In this document: piece by piece, positions 14,809-23,164 of the stretch | Position numbering within the stretch: the stretch's first letter is position 1 | Layout: every line of letters starts with the position of its first letter | Source: CAJCBL01 sp035298965 | GTDB lineage: Bacteria > Verrucomicrobiota > Verrucomicrobiia > Opitutales > Opitutaceae | Direction of reading: 5' to 3' | DNA length: 36,571 bases | Assembly: GCA_035298965.1 (NCBI GenBank) | Contig: DATGXO010000086.1 | Span: 1 to 36,571, forward strand | Position numbers and translations under genes: made by a program | Notes under the pieces: generated by a model | Database searches by the model: none | Told to the model about the DNA's origin: nothing | The model's input: the letters and a program-made list of their open reading frames with translations, nothing else

Positions 14809-16563
14809 ATGATTCCGTCGCCCGAACTCGCTCGAAGCGCCGCGGCGCTTGCGGCGGCCTTTCCGCCCGAGCGGTGGCCGGCGCGGGTGCGCGAATGGTG
14901 CGATCGAGAGAGTGCTGTGGCGGCGCCGTGGTGCGTCGCGCTTTCGGGTGGCGCGGATTCGGTGGCGCTGCTGCTGGCGCTCGCCGGATTGCGGGAAGCG
15001 CGGTCCTTGCCGACTGGCAGGGATGACCAAGGTGCTGAGAACTCGGCCTCGGTTGGATCCAACCCGATCTCGGTTGCGGAGAACCGGAGCCATGGTGGCC
15101 GCAACCGCGACCAAGTTGGACCCAACTTGGATTTGGGTGCGCGCAACTTCGAGTCGGTTGCGCCCCACCTTGACGAAGTTACGGCCAACCCGATGCCAGT
15201 TGCGCCCAACCCGGCCTCGGTTGCGGCCAACCTGACTCGAGTATCGCGCAACCCTGAACCGCAGGCCCCGAACCCCGCCCTCCGTGCCCGACTGGTCGCC
15301 TTCCATTTCAACCACCGGCTGCGCGGGGCGGCGGCGGATGGCGACGAGGCGTTTTGCCGTGAGCTTTGCGCCGGGCTCGGCGTCGAGTTCCGTGCAGGCG
15401 CGGCGGAGTGGCCGGCCGGGAGCGAGATCTCGGAGGCGGAGGCGCGCGAGGCGCGATTCGGCTTTTTTGCGGAGACGATGCGGGAGCTCGAGGCGCGGGC
15501 GCTCTGGCTTGGGCATCATCGCGACGATGTGGTGGAAACGATGTTGTTGCGACTCAGCCGCGGGAGCAGCGCGCGCGGGTTGGCGGCGCCACGGCCGGTA
15601 CAATGTCTCGCCGATGGCTCGGTGCGGCTGCGTCCGCTCCTCGGTGTGACGAAAGCGGAGATTGTGGCTGCCCTGCGCGCGGCTGGCGTGGCGTGGCGCG
15701 AGGACGCCACGAACCACGGCGATGCGTTTTTCCGGAACCGGTTGCGCGGCGGCGTGATCCCGGTTTGGGCGGCGGCGGCGCCGGTCGATCTCGGCGCGGC
15801 GGTGGCGCGTTCGCGGGAGCTGCTCGAGGAGGACGACGACGCGCTTGAGGCATGGGTCGATCGCGTGCTGCCGCAGCCGCTCGGCGACGCGCTGCCGCTG
15901 GCGCAGTTACGCGCGGTGCCGGTGGCGATCACACGGCGGGCGTTGCGTCGGTGGTTGCTGGCGCGTGGCATCGGGGCGGAGCTGGGCCGTACGGCGTTCG
16001 AGGAGTTGCTCCGGGCGGCACGGGAGGGACGCGCGTGGAAGGCGAGCGCGGGCGCAGGCGTTTTTTTGGAGATCACGGACGACGCTCTACGGGGTGTCGC
16101 GGCGGCGGAGCGCGAATCCGAAGTGTGGTCTGGCGCGATGTTGGCCGGGCCGGGACAACTGGTCCTGCCCGATGGCGCGCGGCTGCGGTCCGAATTGATC
16201 GTGATCGACGAATCACTGCGCCAGCGGATCTGCGCCGGAGAGTTCGACCATGCGCGGACGGTGTTTCTCGCCGTGGAAAGTCCGCCGGAGTTTCTCATCC
16301 GGCATTGGCGGGATGGCGATCGCTACCGTCCGCTCGGCGCCGCGCAGCCCGTGAAATTGCAGGACCAATTCGTGAATCGCCGAGTGGCGCGGGGACTGCG
16401 GCGACGTCTGCCGGTCGTGTGCGGACCCGATGGAGGGATCGTGTGGGTGCCCGGTTTGCCGCCGGCCGACGAGCGGCGTGTCACGAGTGGAACTGCGTTG
16501 GCCGTTCAATTGACATATCTCCCTGCCAATTCACTGTCCGCCTCCTCTACCGGTCATGTCTGA
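14809..16563 (+). CDS. tilS: TilS, tRNA(Ile)-lysidine synthetase, with large repeat insertion
   Basis: A protein of 584 residues. TilS joins lysine to C34 of the CAU-anticodon tRNA-Ile using ATP, which switches decoding to AUA. The PP-loop CVALSGGADSVALLLAL is near residues 42-58, and FHFNHRLRG, SEAEARE..RFGFF, LWLGHHRDDVVETMLLRLSRG and the acceptor-side NRLRGGVIP follow in the usual order. The C-terminal domain ends with a TilS-C type segment (RHWRDGDRYRPLG, KLQDQFVNRRV). Between the PP-loop and FHFNHRLRG there are 84 extra residues made of heptapeptide units (about residues 75-158); without them the spacing is normal. An alternative GTG start at 14794 adds five residues. The stop overlaps ftsH by eight bases, a neighbourhood seen in many bacteria. 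The protein is probably functional, because tilS is normally essential. Confidence 0.92.
   Translation: MIPSPELARSAAALAAAFPPERWPARVREWCDRESAVAAPWCVALSGGADSVALLLALAGLREARSLPTGRDDQGAENSASVGSNPISVAENRSHGGRNRDQVGPNLDLGARNFESVAPHLDEVTANPMPVAPNPASVAANLTRVSRNPEPQAPNPALRARLVAFHFNHRLRGAAADGDEAFCRELCAGLGVEFRAGAAEWPAGSEISEAEAREARFGFFAETMRELEARALWLGHHRDDVVETMLLRLSRGSSARGLAAPRPVQCLADGSVRLRPLLGVTKAEIVAALRAAGVAWREDATNHGDAFFRNRLRGGVIPVWAAAAPVDLGAAVARSRELLEEDDDALEAWVDRVLPQPLGDALPLAQLRAVPVAITRRALRRWLLARGIGAELGRTAFEELLRAAREGRAWKASAGAGVFLEITDDALRGVAAAERESEVWSGAMLAGPGQLVLPDGARLRSELIVIDESLRQRICAGEFDHARTVFLAVESPPEFLIRHWRDGDRYRPLGAAQPVKLQDQFVNRRVARGLRRRLPVVCGPDGGIVWVPGLPPADERRVTSGTALAVQLTYLPANSLSASSTGHV
15031..15282 (+). 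repeat. Twelve in-frame 21-bp units encoding heptapeptides, inside tilS
   Basis: Twelve consecutive units of exactly 21 bp start at 15031, 15052, 15073, 15094, 15115, 15136, 15157, 15178, 15199, 15220, 15241 and 15262. The last one or two are the most decayed. Typical units are GTTGCGCCCAACCCGGCCTC+G and GTTGCGGCCAACCTGACTCG+A. The first 12 bases carry a dyad, GTTG-N4-CAAC, which is a perfect palindrome in unit 2 (GTTGGATCCAAC). The encoded heptads include GAENSAS, VGSNPIS, VAENRSH, VGPNLDL, VTANPMP, VAPNPAS and VAANLTR, with consensus [V/G][A/G]xNxxx. The array is in codon phase with tilS and contains no stop. Confidence 0.93.
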
Positions 16564-18574
16564 CAACGAAAACTCCAAACGCCGTCCGCTGAAGAATTCA
16601 CGTCCCGAGGGTTTCCAGCCCAAGGTGTGGTTGATCTGGGCGGCGATCATCGCGCTCGCGGTCGCTGTGGCGACCATCCCGAACAGCGGCAAGGCCGCGC
16701 CGGTGAAGCTCAACATCCAGCAGGTGGTCGAGCTCGCGGAGAAGGGCGAGATCAAAGAGGGCGAGATCAAGGCCGACCCGGCGGGCGGGCCGTTCTACTC
16801 GGTGATCACGGGCAAGTTCGTCACGCCGCAGAAAAACGCCGACGGGCTCGAGAGCGAACGTTTCACGGCGGCCGGACGCATGATCGATGCGAACATGGCG
16901 AAACTGCAGGCGACGCGCCTCTTCAAGGAGCCCGCGGCCGAGACGCTGCTCTCGAGCATCGCGATGAACATCCTGATGGTCGGGCTGATCATCGGCGTTT
17001 TCTATTTCCTTTTCGTCCGCCAGATCCGCGCCGCCGGCCGCGGGGCGCTCAATTTCGGCAAGAGCCGTGCGAAACTCCTCACGCGCGATCGCGACAAGGT
17101 GACGTTCAAGGACGTGGCCGGTTGCGACGAGGCGAAGGAGGAAGTCGCGGAAATCGTCGAGTTCCTGAAGGACCCGAAGAAGTTCCAGAAGATGGGCGGC
17201 CGCATCCCGAAGGGCGTGCTCATGGTCGGTCCTCCGGGCACCGGCAAAACGCTGCTCGCCAAGGCCGTGGCCGGCGAGGCGGACGTGCCGTTCTTCTCGA
17301 TCAGCGGTTCGGATTTCGTGGAGATGTTCGTCGGCGTGGGCGCGAGTCGCGTGCGCGACATGTTCGAACAGGGCCGCAAGAACGCGCCCTGCCTGATCTT
17401 CATCGATGAAATCGACGCCGTCGGTCGCCAACGCGGCGCCGGTCTCGGCGGCGGCAACGACGAACGCGAGCAGACGCTCAACTCGTTGCTCGTCGAGATG
17501 GACGGCTTCGACACCACCGAGGGCGTGATCATCATCGCGGCGACCAACCGCCCCGACGTGCTCGACAGCGCGTTGCTGCGTCCCGGCCGTTTCGACCGCC
17601 AGGTTTTCATCGACCTGCCCGACATGGTCGGCCGCGAGCAGATCCTCCGCGTGCACGCCAAGAAGATCAATCTGGCCGACGACGTGGACCTCGCCGAGAT
17701 CGGCCGCGCCACGGCCGGCCTCTCGGGCGCCGAGCTGGCGAACCTCCTCAACGAGGGCGCGCTCATGGCGGCCCGCCGCAACAAGAAGAAGGTCGAGCGC
17801 ATCGACATCGAGGATGCGCGTGAGAAGATCCTCTTCGGTCGCGAACGTCGCCGCATGATGGACGAGGGCGAGAAGCGGATGACCGCCTGGCACGAAGCCG
17901 GCCACGCGTTGATCGGCGCCGTGCTCGAGGACGAGAAGAGCCAGTTGCATAAGGTCACCATCCTGCCGCGTGGCCGCGCGCTCGGTATGGCGATGTACGT
18001 GCCGAAGAAAGAGGTCCTCAGCCTTGGCAAGAAGGAGGTTCTCAACCGCATCGCGATGGCGCTCGGTGGCCGGATTGCCGAGGAGATCGCCTTCGACGAC
18101 ATCTCCAACGGCGCCTCCAGCGACATCCAGCAGGTCACGAAACTCGCTCGCCACATGGTTTGCGACTGGGGAATGAGCGAGCTCGGCCCGATCGCCTACG
18201 GCGAGAACCAGGACACGATCTTCCTCGGCCGCGAGATCTCTCGCACCGAGAGTTTCAGCGAGGCCACAGCGCAGAAGATCGACGCCGAGGTGCGCCGCAT
18301 CGTCGACGAGCAGTACGCCCGCGCCACTGCGATCCTCACGGAACGCCGTGCCGCGCTCGATGGCATCGCCGAGGCGTTGCTCCAGTATGAGACGATCGAG
18401 GGGAAGCACGTGATGGAGATCATCAAGGAAGGTCGCATCCTTTCGCCGGTGACCCACAGCATCCCGCCCGTGCTCGACGACAAGCCCACGAAGCCTGGCT
18501 CCGGCTCGGACAAGAAGATCTCGTCCTCCGATCTCGGCGCTTCCGGTCCGGCTTCGGCGCCCACGCCGGCCTGA
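16556..18574 (+). CDS. ftsH: FtsH, membrane-anchored AAA+ zinc metalloprotease
   Basis: A protein of 672 residues that extracts and degrades membrane and short-lived cytoplasmic proteins as a hexamer. The first membrane helix is at about residues 25-42 (VWLIWAAIIALAVAVATI), followed by a periplasmic domain, and the second is at about 140-158 (LMVGLIIGVFYFLFV). The AAA module shows GPPGTGKT at 225-232, FIDEIDAVGRQRG (Walker B), the pore loop MFVGVGASRVRDMF, and ATNRPDVLDSALLRPGRFDR (sensor 1 and SRH). The protease zinc site is HEAGH at 446-450. The tail of about 40 residues is low-complexity Ser/Pro/Lys. It overlaps the tilS end by eight bases and is probably co-transcribed with it. A terminator lies 52 bases after the stop. 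Confidence 0.97.
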   Translation: MSDNENSKRRPLKNSRPEGFQPKVWLIWAAIIALAVAVATIPNSGKAAPVKLNIQQVVELAEKGEIKEGEIKADPAGGPFYSVITGKFVTPQKNADGLESERFTAAGRMIDANMAKLQATRLFKEPAAETLLSSIAMNILMVGLIIGVFYFLFVRQIRAAGRGALNFGKSRAKLLTRDRDKVTFKDVAGCDEAKEEVAEIVEFLKDPKKFQKMGGRIPKGVLMVGPPGTGKTLLAKAVAGEADVPFFSISGSDFVEMFVGVGASRVRDMFEQGRKNAPCLIFIDEIDAVGRQRGAGLGGGNDEREQTLNSLLVEMDGFDTTEGVIIIAATNRPDVLDSALLRPGRFDRQVFIDLPDMVGREQILRVHAKKINLADDVDLAEIGRATAGLSGAELANLLNEGALMAARRNKKKVERIDIEDAREKILFGRERRRMMDEGEKRMTAWHEAGHALIGAVLEDEKSQLHKVTILPRGRALGMAMYVPKKEVLSLGKKEVLNRIAMALGGRIAEEIAFDDISNGASSDIQQVTKLARHMVCDWGMSELGPIAYGENQDTIFLGREISRTESFSEATAQKIDAEVRRIVDEQYARATAILTERRAALDGIAEALLQYETIEGKHVMEIIKEGRILSPVTHSIPPVLDDKPTKPGSGSDKKISSSDLGASGPASAPTPA

Positions 18575-18626
18575 GGCAAACGTCGGCCTATGGCGACGCG
18601 CTCTTGGGCGGCTGTCGCGAAAACGA

Positions 18627-18665
18627 AACGCCCGCACTCCGATGGAGCTGCGGGCGTTTTGCTTT
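18627..18665 (+). terminator. Rho-independent terminator of the tilS-ftsH unit
   Basis: AACGCCCGCA at 18627-18636 pairs with TGCGGGCGTT at 18649-18658. Inside the loop CTCC (18637-18640) can pair with GGAG (18644-18647). The plus strand continues TTGCTTTC. The position 52 bases after the ftsH stop fits. Confidence 0.9.
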
Positions 18666-19000
18666 CGGGTGCAGACCAGCCATGGAGCAAACGCGGCGAC
18701 TTGCGGAACGGGACTGGCGGCAGGGCAGCACCTCAAATGCGGCCGGTTGCGGCGTTTTGCCTCGGCGCAGAGGGATGTACTCTCGACGTGTGTGTGGGCG
18801 GAGTCTGCCGGCGCGGTCTGAAGACCCGCGCCGCGGGCCGTCTGTTTGCATCGTAGTGCGTGCCTTCAGTCCGCACACGCCCTCTGCAAACCGGCGACTC
18901 GCGGAACGGCGCTTGCGGTTTGCGGAACGGGATTGCGGTCGAGTCGTACTTCACGTGCGGCCGCCGGGCGCGCGTGACAAGCGGGGCCCTTCGCGGCGCT
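18666..19000. other. Gene-free stretch with decayed repeats and small palindromes
   Basis: No supportable gene. A 27-base segment at 18694-18720 recurs at 18892-18918 with 23 of 27 bases identical by eye, and a third partial copy (TTGCGGAACGGGATTGCGG) follows at 18920-18938. Two dyads lie between them: 18810-18832 (GGCGCGG...CCGCGCC around TCTGAAGA) and 18856-18876 (GTGCG...CGCAC). The stretch lies between the ftsH terminator and the 3' end of a converging gene. Confidence 0.6.
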
Positions 19001-21571
19001 TCAGGGATTCTCCGCGAGGCGGCGGGTGACGTCGTCGGCGAGCGCCTTTTCCTCGGGCAGGGCCTGTTCCGCATCGAAGCGCGCGAGGAGTTGGCGGGCG
19101 GTGTCGGCGTCGCCGTTGGCTTGGTGGAGCAGGGCGAGCACGAGCGAGAGGTCGGCTTCGGGGGCGATGCGTACGTTATTCGAACCGAGGATCTGGAGGC
19201 CGGCGCGGGCCTGGCCCTGGCGCCAGAGGGAGAGAGCGAGCGCGCGGGCGGCGACAAGATCGGAGGGGTTCTGGTCGAACGCGGCTTTGGCTGCGACGTG
19301 GGCTTCCGTGGTATTGGTCCCGAGCAGGAGGCTGTAATAGGCGAAGTGCGCGCGGTTGGTCACCGAGGCATTGGTTGCTGTGAGGGTGGCGCCGTAGATG
19401 CGTGCGAGGTCGGCGGTGCGCCGCAGGCGCGTGTAGTAGCCGACGAGTTCTTCAAGGATGGCCTGATCGCCCGGCTCGCGGCTGAGGATACGGCCGAGCA
19501 CTTCCATGCGTTCGTCCTCCCAGTTCCAGGTGCCGGCGAGCGTGGCGAGCACGCGCTGTAGATCGGTGCGGGTGCCGGCGGTGTTCACGGCGAGGCGCCA
19601 GGTGTCGCGCGACTCCGAGTTCCGATCGAGGCGGCGCTGGGCGTAGGCGAGGAGGGCGAGGCGGATAAAGTCGCTGCGTTCCCAGGGCGTGGAGCCGACT
19701 TCCTTGGCGAGCGAGGCGAACTCGTCGCGGGCGTAGAGCGAGTCGGCGAGTTCCATCTGCAGGCTCGGGTTGGTGCGTAGTGCGGGCGGGAGCAGGGCGA
19801 GCACGCTCTTGCCGGCGGTGGCGCTGCGGCTGGCGGCGACGGTTTCCGCGATCTGATTTTCGCGGGCTGTGTTGCTGCGGCGCTGCGCGAGAGTGGTGCG
19901 GGTCTGGTTGAGCAACGCTTTTTCCTCGGGGAGGAAGGCGCGGTCGTCGACCGTCGCGAGAAGCGTCTCGGCGTCGTCGGCACCGCCGGTGGCGGTGAGC
20001 ACCGAGGCCTGGATGAGCGCGCGTTCGGGCTGCCAGAGCTGGAAGGAGTCGATGGCCTCGAGCACTTCGCGGGCTTTACCGGGCTGGCCGGAGCGGAGGA
20101 GGGCGAGCGCGTAGGTGGTCGCGAAGTAGGGGTTCTTCGAGTCGGAGGTGCTGGCGTCGCGGGCGAGGTTGACGACGCGGGCGGAGGTCTGGCCGAGGAG
20201 GAGGGCTGTGTAGGCGTAGTTGTTCTTCGCGTTCACGTCGCCGGGCGCGACCTCGAGCAGGCGGGCGAAGAGGCGGTTGAGGTTGGCGGTGTTGCCGCGG
20301 CCGCGTTCGTGGGCGTAGAGCTGTTGGTAGGTGGCGGTATCGCGCGGGTTTTGCTGGAAGAGGCGCCAGAGGACCTCGATGCGCTGGTCGGCCCAGCCCC
20401 AGAGGGCGGTGCGCTGGCGGAGCATTTCCAGTTTGGTCGAGTTGGTGCCCGCGCTGGTGAGCGCGAGGCGCCACGTCTCGCCGAAGGCGGCGTCGTTGCC
20501 TTGCCGGAGCTGCGCCATCGCGATGAACAGGAGGCGCTCGAACTCCGCTTCCTTCCAGTTGCAGCGGCGGAGGAAGGACTCGAGCTCGGCCCATTCCTTG
20601 AGGTCGGCGTGGATGGCGGCGGTGAGGCGTTGGAGGACGATGTTGTCCTTCGCCTCGGCTGGGATGGTGGCGAGCCATTCCTTGGCTTGGTCGGCGCGGC
20701 CTTTCGCGATCAGGAACAGGCCGACGCGCGCGACATCGGCGGGGCGCTCGGCGGCGAGTTGTTGGAGTTTGGTGATGTACGGGGGGAGCGAATCGGCGTC
20801 GTAACGGGCGAGGGCGTCGGCGACGACCACGCCTTCGACGGTGCTCAGGTTGTCGTCGCGCAGAAGTTGGCGGGCGAGTTCGAGCGCGTCGCGGCTTTCG
20901 TCGCGGCGGATGGAGTCGTTGAGGAGCAGGGTGAGCGCGCGTGTGCGGAGGGCGGGGTCGGTGGCGAGGGCGCGGATTTCCGAGCGGATCGTGGTACGGG
21001 CGTCGGGGCTGGCGTCGCCGAGGCGGATCTCGGCCAGGTCGAGTTTGGCGGTACGATTCTCGGGACGAAGTTCGCCGAGGGTGATGAGGTGGAACTTCGC
21101 CTGGATGGTGTTGCCGGTGCGGAGGGCTGCGCGGGCGGCGAGTTCGTGAAACTCGGCGGAGTCGCGCGCCTCGGGGCCGGCGGCCTCGGCGGCGGCGGCG
21201 GCCTCGGAATCGGCGCGCAGCTCGAGCGCGAGTCGCATGAGCTTGAGGCGGTTGTCGAGGGTGGGCTCAAGGCCGGTGAGGCGTTTGCGATAGTAGAGGG
21301 CCTGCGGCGACTGGCGTTTCTCCGAGATCTCGGCGGCGAGGCGCCAGTTGGCGGGGTTCTGCTGGTTGGTCGCGAGGTTCTTGCGGACGAAGAGCATCGC
21401 GTTTTCGAAGTCGCCCTTCTCGAGGTACTCGCGGGCGCTGCGTTCGAAGCTCGCGGCACGGTACTCCTTGTAGCGTGGCCAGAGGACTTTCTTGGCGAGG
21501 AAGTAGCCGCCGAACAGCACGGGAACGGCGATCGCGAGAGCGACAAGGACGGTTCTCTTCATCGATTTCAT
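19001..21571 (-). CDS. Membrane-anchored TPR-repeat protein with internal duplication
   Basis: A protein of 856 residues with no enzyme domain that I can recognise. A short positive tail and one hydrophobic helix at about residues 7-25 (VLVALAIAVPVLFGGYFLA) suggest an inner-membrane anchor with the remainder outside the cytoplasm. The rest is helical and rich in Ala/Leu/Arg with TPR-like pairs (for example SAREYLEKGDFENAMLFVRK, NPYFATTYALALLRSGQPGK). Residues of about 328-558 and 618-848 are diverged copies of each other; GETWRLALTSAGT and WGWADQRIEVLWRLF align with RDTWRLAVNTAGT and WNWEDERMEVLGRIL. I chose ATG 21571; ATG 21562 three codons in is possible. Large TPR proteins of this kind often scaffold envelope or exopolysaccharide machinery, and the divergent neighbour is a glycosyltransferase, but the link is only inference. 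Confidence 0.75.
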   Translation of the reverse strand: MKSMKRTVLVALAIAVPVLFGGYFLAKKVLWPRYKEYRAASFERSAREYLEKGDFENAMLFVRKNLATNQQNPANWRLAAEISEKRQSPQALYYRKRLTGLEPTLDNRLKLMRLALELRADSEAAAAAEAAGPEARDSAEFHELAARAALRTGNTIQAKFHLITLGELRPENRTAKLDLAEIRLGDASPDARTTIRSEIRALATDPALRTRALTLLLNDSIRRDESRDALELARQLLRDDNLSTVEGVVVADALARYDADSLPPYITKLQQLAAERPADVARVGLFLIAKGRADQAKEWLATIPAEAKDNIVLQRLTAAIHADLKEWAELESFLRRCNWKEAEFERLLFIAMAQLRQGNDAAFGETWRLALTSAGTNSTKLEMLRQRTALWGWADQRIEVLWRLFQQNPRDTATYQQLYAHERGRGNTANLNRLFARLLEVAPGDVNAKNNYAYTALLLGQTSARVVNLARDASTSDSKNPYFATTYALALLRSGQPGKAREVLEAIDSFQLWQPERALIQASVLTATGGADDAETLLATVDDRAFLPEEKALLNQTRTTLAQRRSNTARENQIAETVAASRSATAGKSVLALLPPALRTNPSLQMELADSLYARDEFASLAKEVGSTPWERSDFIRLALLAYAQRRLDRNSESRDTWRLAVNTAGTRTDLQRVLATLAGTWNWEDERMEVLGRILSREPGDQAILEELVGYYTRLRRTADLARIYGATLTATNASVTNRAHFAYYSLLLGTNTTEAHVAAKAAFDQNPSDLVAARALALSLWRQGQARAGLQILGSNNVRIAPEADLSLVLALLHQANGDADTARQLLARFDAEQALPEEKALADDVTRRLAENP

Positions 21572-21806
21572 CGGGAGCGGCGAATTGGGGCGACCGGAGG
21601 GGCGCGGACGGTGGGTGATGGAGAACGGGCCGGGCGGAGAGACGGCGGAGGCGCCCCTCGGCGGGACCGGTCCGGGCATGGTTGGCGGGCGGGGGGGGAA
21701 GTCAAGGGGCGCAGACTAGGGGTTTCCCGGATACGAGGGGCAGGGCGTGGCCAAGAGGGTGGGGCGTTGACGGCGGGGTGGGCGACGCCAGCATCCGGGC
21801 ACGCCG

Positions 21807-23102
21807 ATGCGAATCTTGGTCTGGGGAATCAACTATGCGCCGGAGCCCACCGGCATCGCGCCCTTCAACACCGGGCTCTGCGAATGGCTGGCCGAGCGAG
21901 GCCACGCAGTGGAGATGGTGACGACGTTTCCGTATTACCCGGCGTGGCGGAAGCGGCCGGAGGATCGGGGTGCGCTGTACCGCACCGAGCGGCGGGCCGG
22001 GGTGAACGTGCGACGCTGCTGGCATTTCGTGCCGGAACGGGTGACCTCCTGGCGGCGGATCCTGCACGAGGCGAGTTTCCTGGCGACGGCGCTGCCGCGG
22101 GTGCTTTCGCTGCGGCGGGCGGACGTGATCGTGGTGGTGTCGCCGCCGTTGCCGCTCGGGGTGCCGGCTTGGATCGTGTCGCGGCTGTGGCGGCGGCCGT
22201 ACGTTTTCCACGTGCAGGATCTGCAGCCGGATGCGGCGGTGGGGCTCGGCATGCTGCGGCCGGGGCGTTTCACGCAGCTGCTCTACGCGCTCGAGCGATT
22301 CGCGTATCGTCGCGCCGCGGCGGTGTCGGGAATCTCGGACGGGATGCTCGCGGCGTTCCGAGCGAAAGGGGTCGAGGACGCGCGGCGACTGTCGTTTCCC
22401 AACTGGGTGGCGGACGCGTTGCCCGGCGCGGCCGGAAGCGGCGAACGCGCGGCGGCGCGCGATGCGGTCCTCGCGCGGCATGGGTTGGACCGCGGCGAGT
22501 TTCTCCTCGTGTACTCGGGCAACCTTGGGATGAAGCAGGGACTCGGTGTGCTCCTCGAGGCGGCGGGCGCGGCCGCGAGCGGGACGGCGCTGCGCTGGAT
22601 CGTCGCTGGCGACGGTGCGGGCAAGGAAGCGCTCGTCCGGAGCGCGGCGGAACGGGGGCTGGAGCGCGTGACGTTTTTGCCGCTGCAACCCGACGATGCC
22701 TTCATCGAGATGCTGATCGCGGCCGACGTGTGCGTGATCACGCAGCAGAAGGGCACAGGGCAATTTTTCTTCCCAAGCAAACTCCTCACTGCGCTCGCGC
22801 GGGCGAAACCGATCCTCGCCGTGGCCGACGATGCGAGCGAACTCGCCCGCGCCGTCACCCAGGGGCGCTTCGGCCTGGTCGCGCCGCCCGACGACCCTGC
22901 CGCGGTCGCGCAGGCGGCGGCGGCGATGGCGGCGGCCGGCGAGGCCCAACTCGCCGAGTGGGGACGCAACGGTTTGGCGTGGGTCAGCCGGTTCCGGCGC
23001 TCGGCTGTATTGGGGGAATTCGAACGCGAGCTGGCGCGGCTGGCGGGCAATCGCGGTGGGATGGCCCACGCCGACTCGGCGCGAGAGCGGACCGGATCCT
23101 GA
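21807..23102 (+). CDS. WcaI-like family 4 glycosyltransferase
   Basis: A protein of 431 residues with the GT-B fold, similar to colanic-acid transferase WcaI and related exopolysaccharide enzymes. The N-terminal domain starts MRILVWGINYAPEPTGIAPF, a characteristic opening, with TFPYYPAWR and VVVSPPLPLGVPAW further on and PYVFHVQDLQPDAAVGLG as a family hallmark. The C-terminal nucleotide-sugar domain starts at about residue 230 (FLLVYSGNLGMKQGLGVLLEA) and has RWIVAGDGAGKEAL and QQKGTGQFFFPSKLLTALARAKP, where the acidic residue of the typical EX7E is not obvious. Substrate and linkage cannot be assigned. It is divergent from the TPR gene with a 235-base gap, and converges with a hydrolase gene. 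Confidence 0.86.
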   Translation: MRILVWGINYAPEPTGIAPFNTGLCEWLAERGHAVEMVTTFPYYPAWRKRPEDRGALYRTERRAGVNVRRCWHFVPERVTSWRRILHEASFLATALPRVLSLRRADVIVVVSPPLPLGVPAWIVSRLWRRPYVFHVQDLQPDAAVGLGMLRPGRFTQLLYALERFAYRRAAAVSGISDGMLAAFRAKGVEDARRLSFPNWVADALPGAAGSGERAAARDAVLARHGLDRGEFLLVYSGNLGMKQGLGVLLEAAGAAASGTALRWIVAGDGAGKEALVRSAAERGLERVTFLPLQPDDAFIEMLIAADVCVITQQKGTGQFFFPSKLLTALARAKPILAVADDASELARAVTQGRFGLVAPPDDPAAVAQAAAAMAAAGEAQLAEWGRNGLAWVSRFRRSAVLGEFERELARLAGNRGGMAHADSARERTGS

Positions 23103-23164
23103 CGCGGAGCGACACGCCTGGAGCGACGACGAGCGTCGCCCCGGCGGGCGGACAGCCGGCCGGC

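Noticed and set aside
15031..15282. CRISPR array
   Set aside because: Units are contiguous with no spacers, are degenerate, and stay in frame inside tilS.
23123..23139. Terminator between the GT4 and MBL genes
   Set aside because: There is a short GCGACG/CGTCGC dyad but no T tract on either strand.
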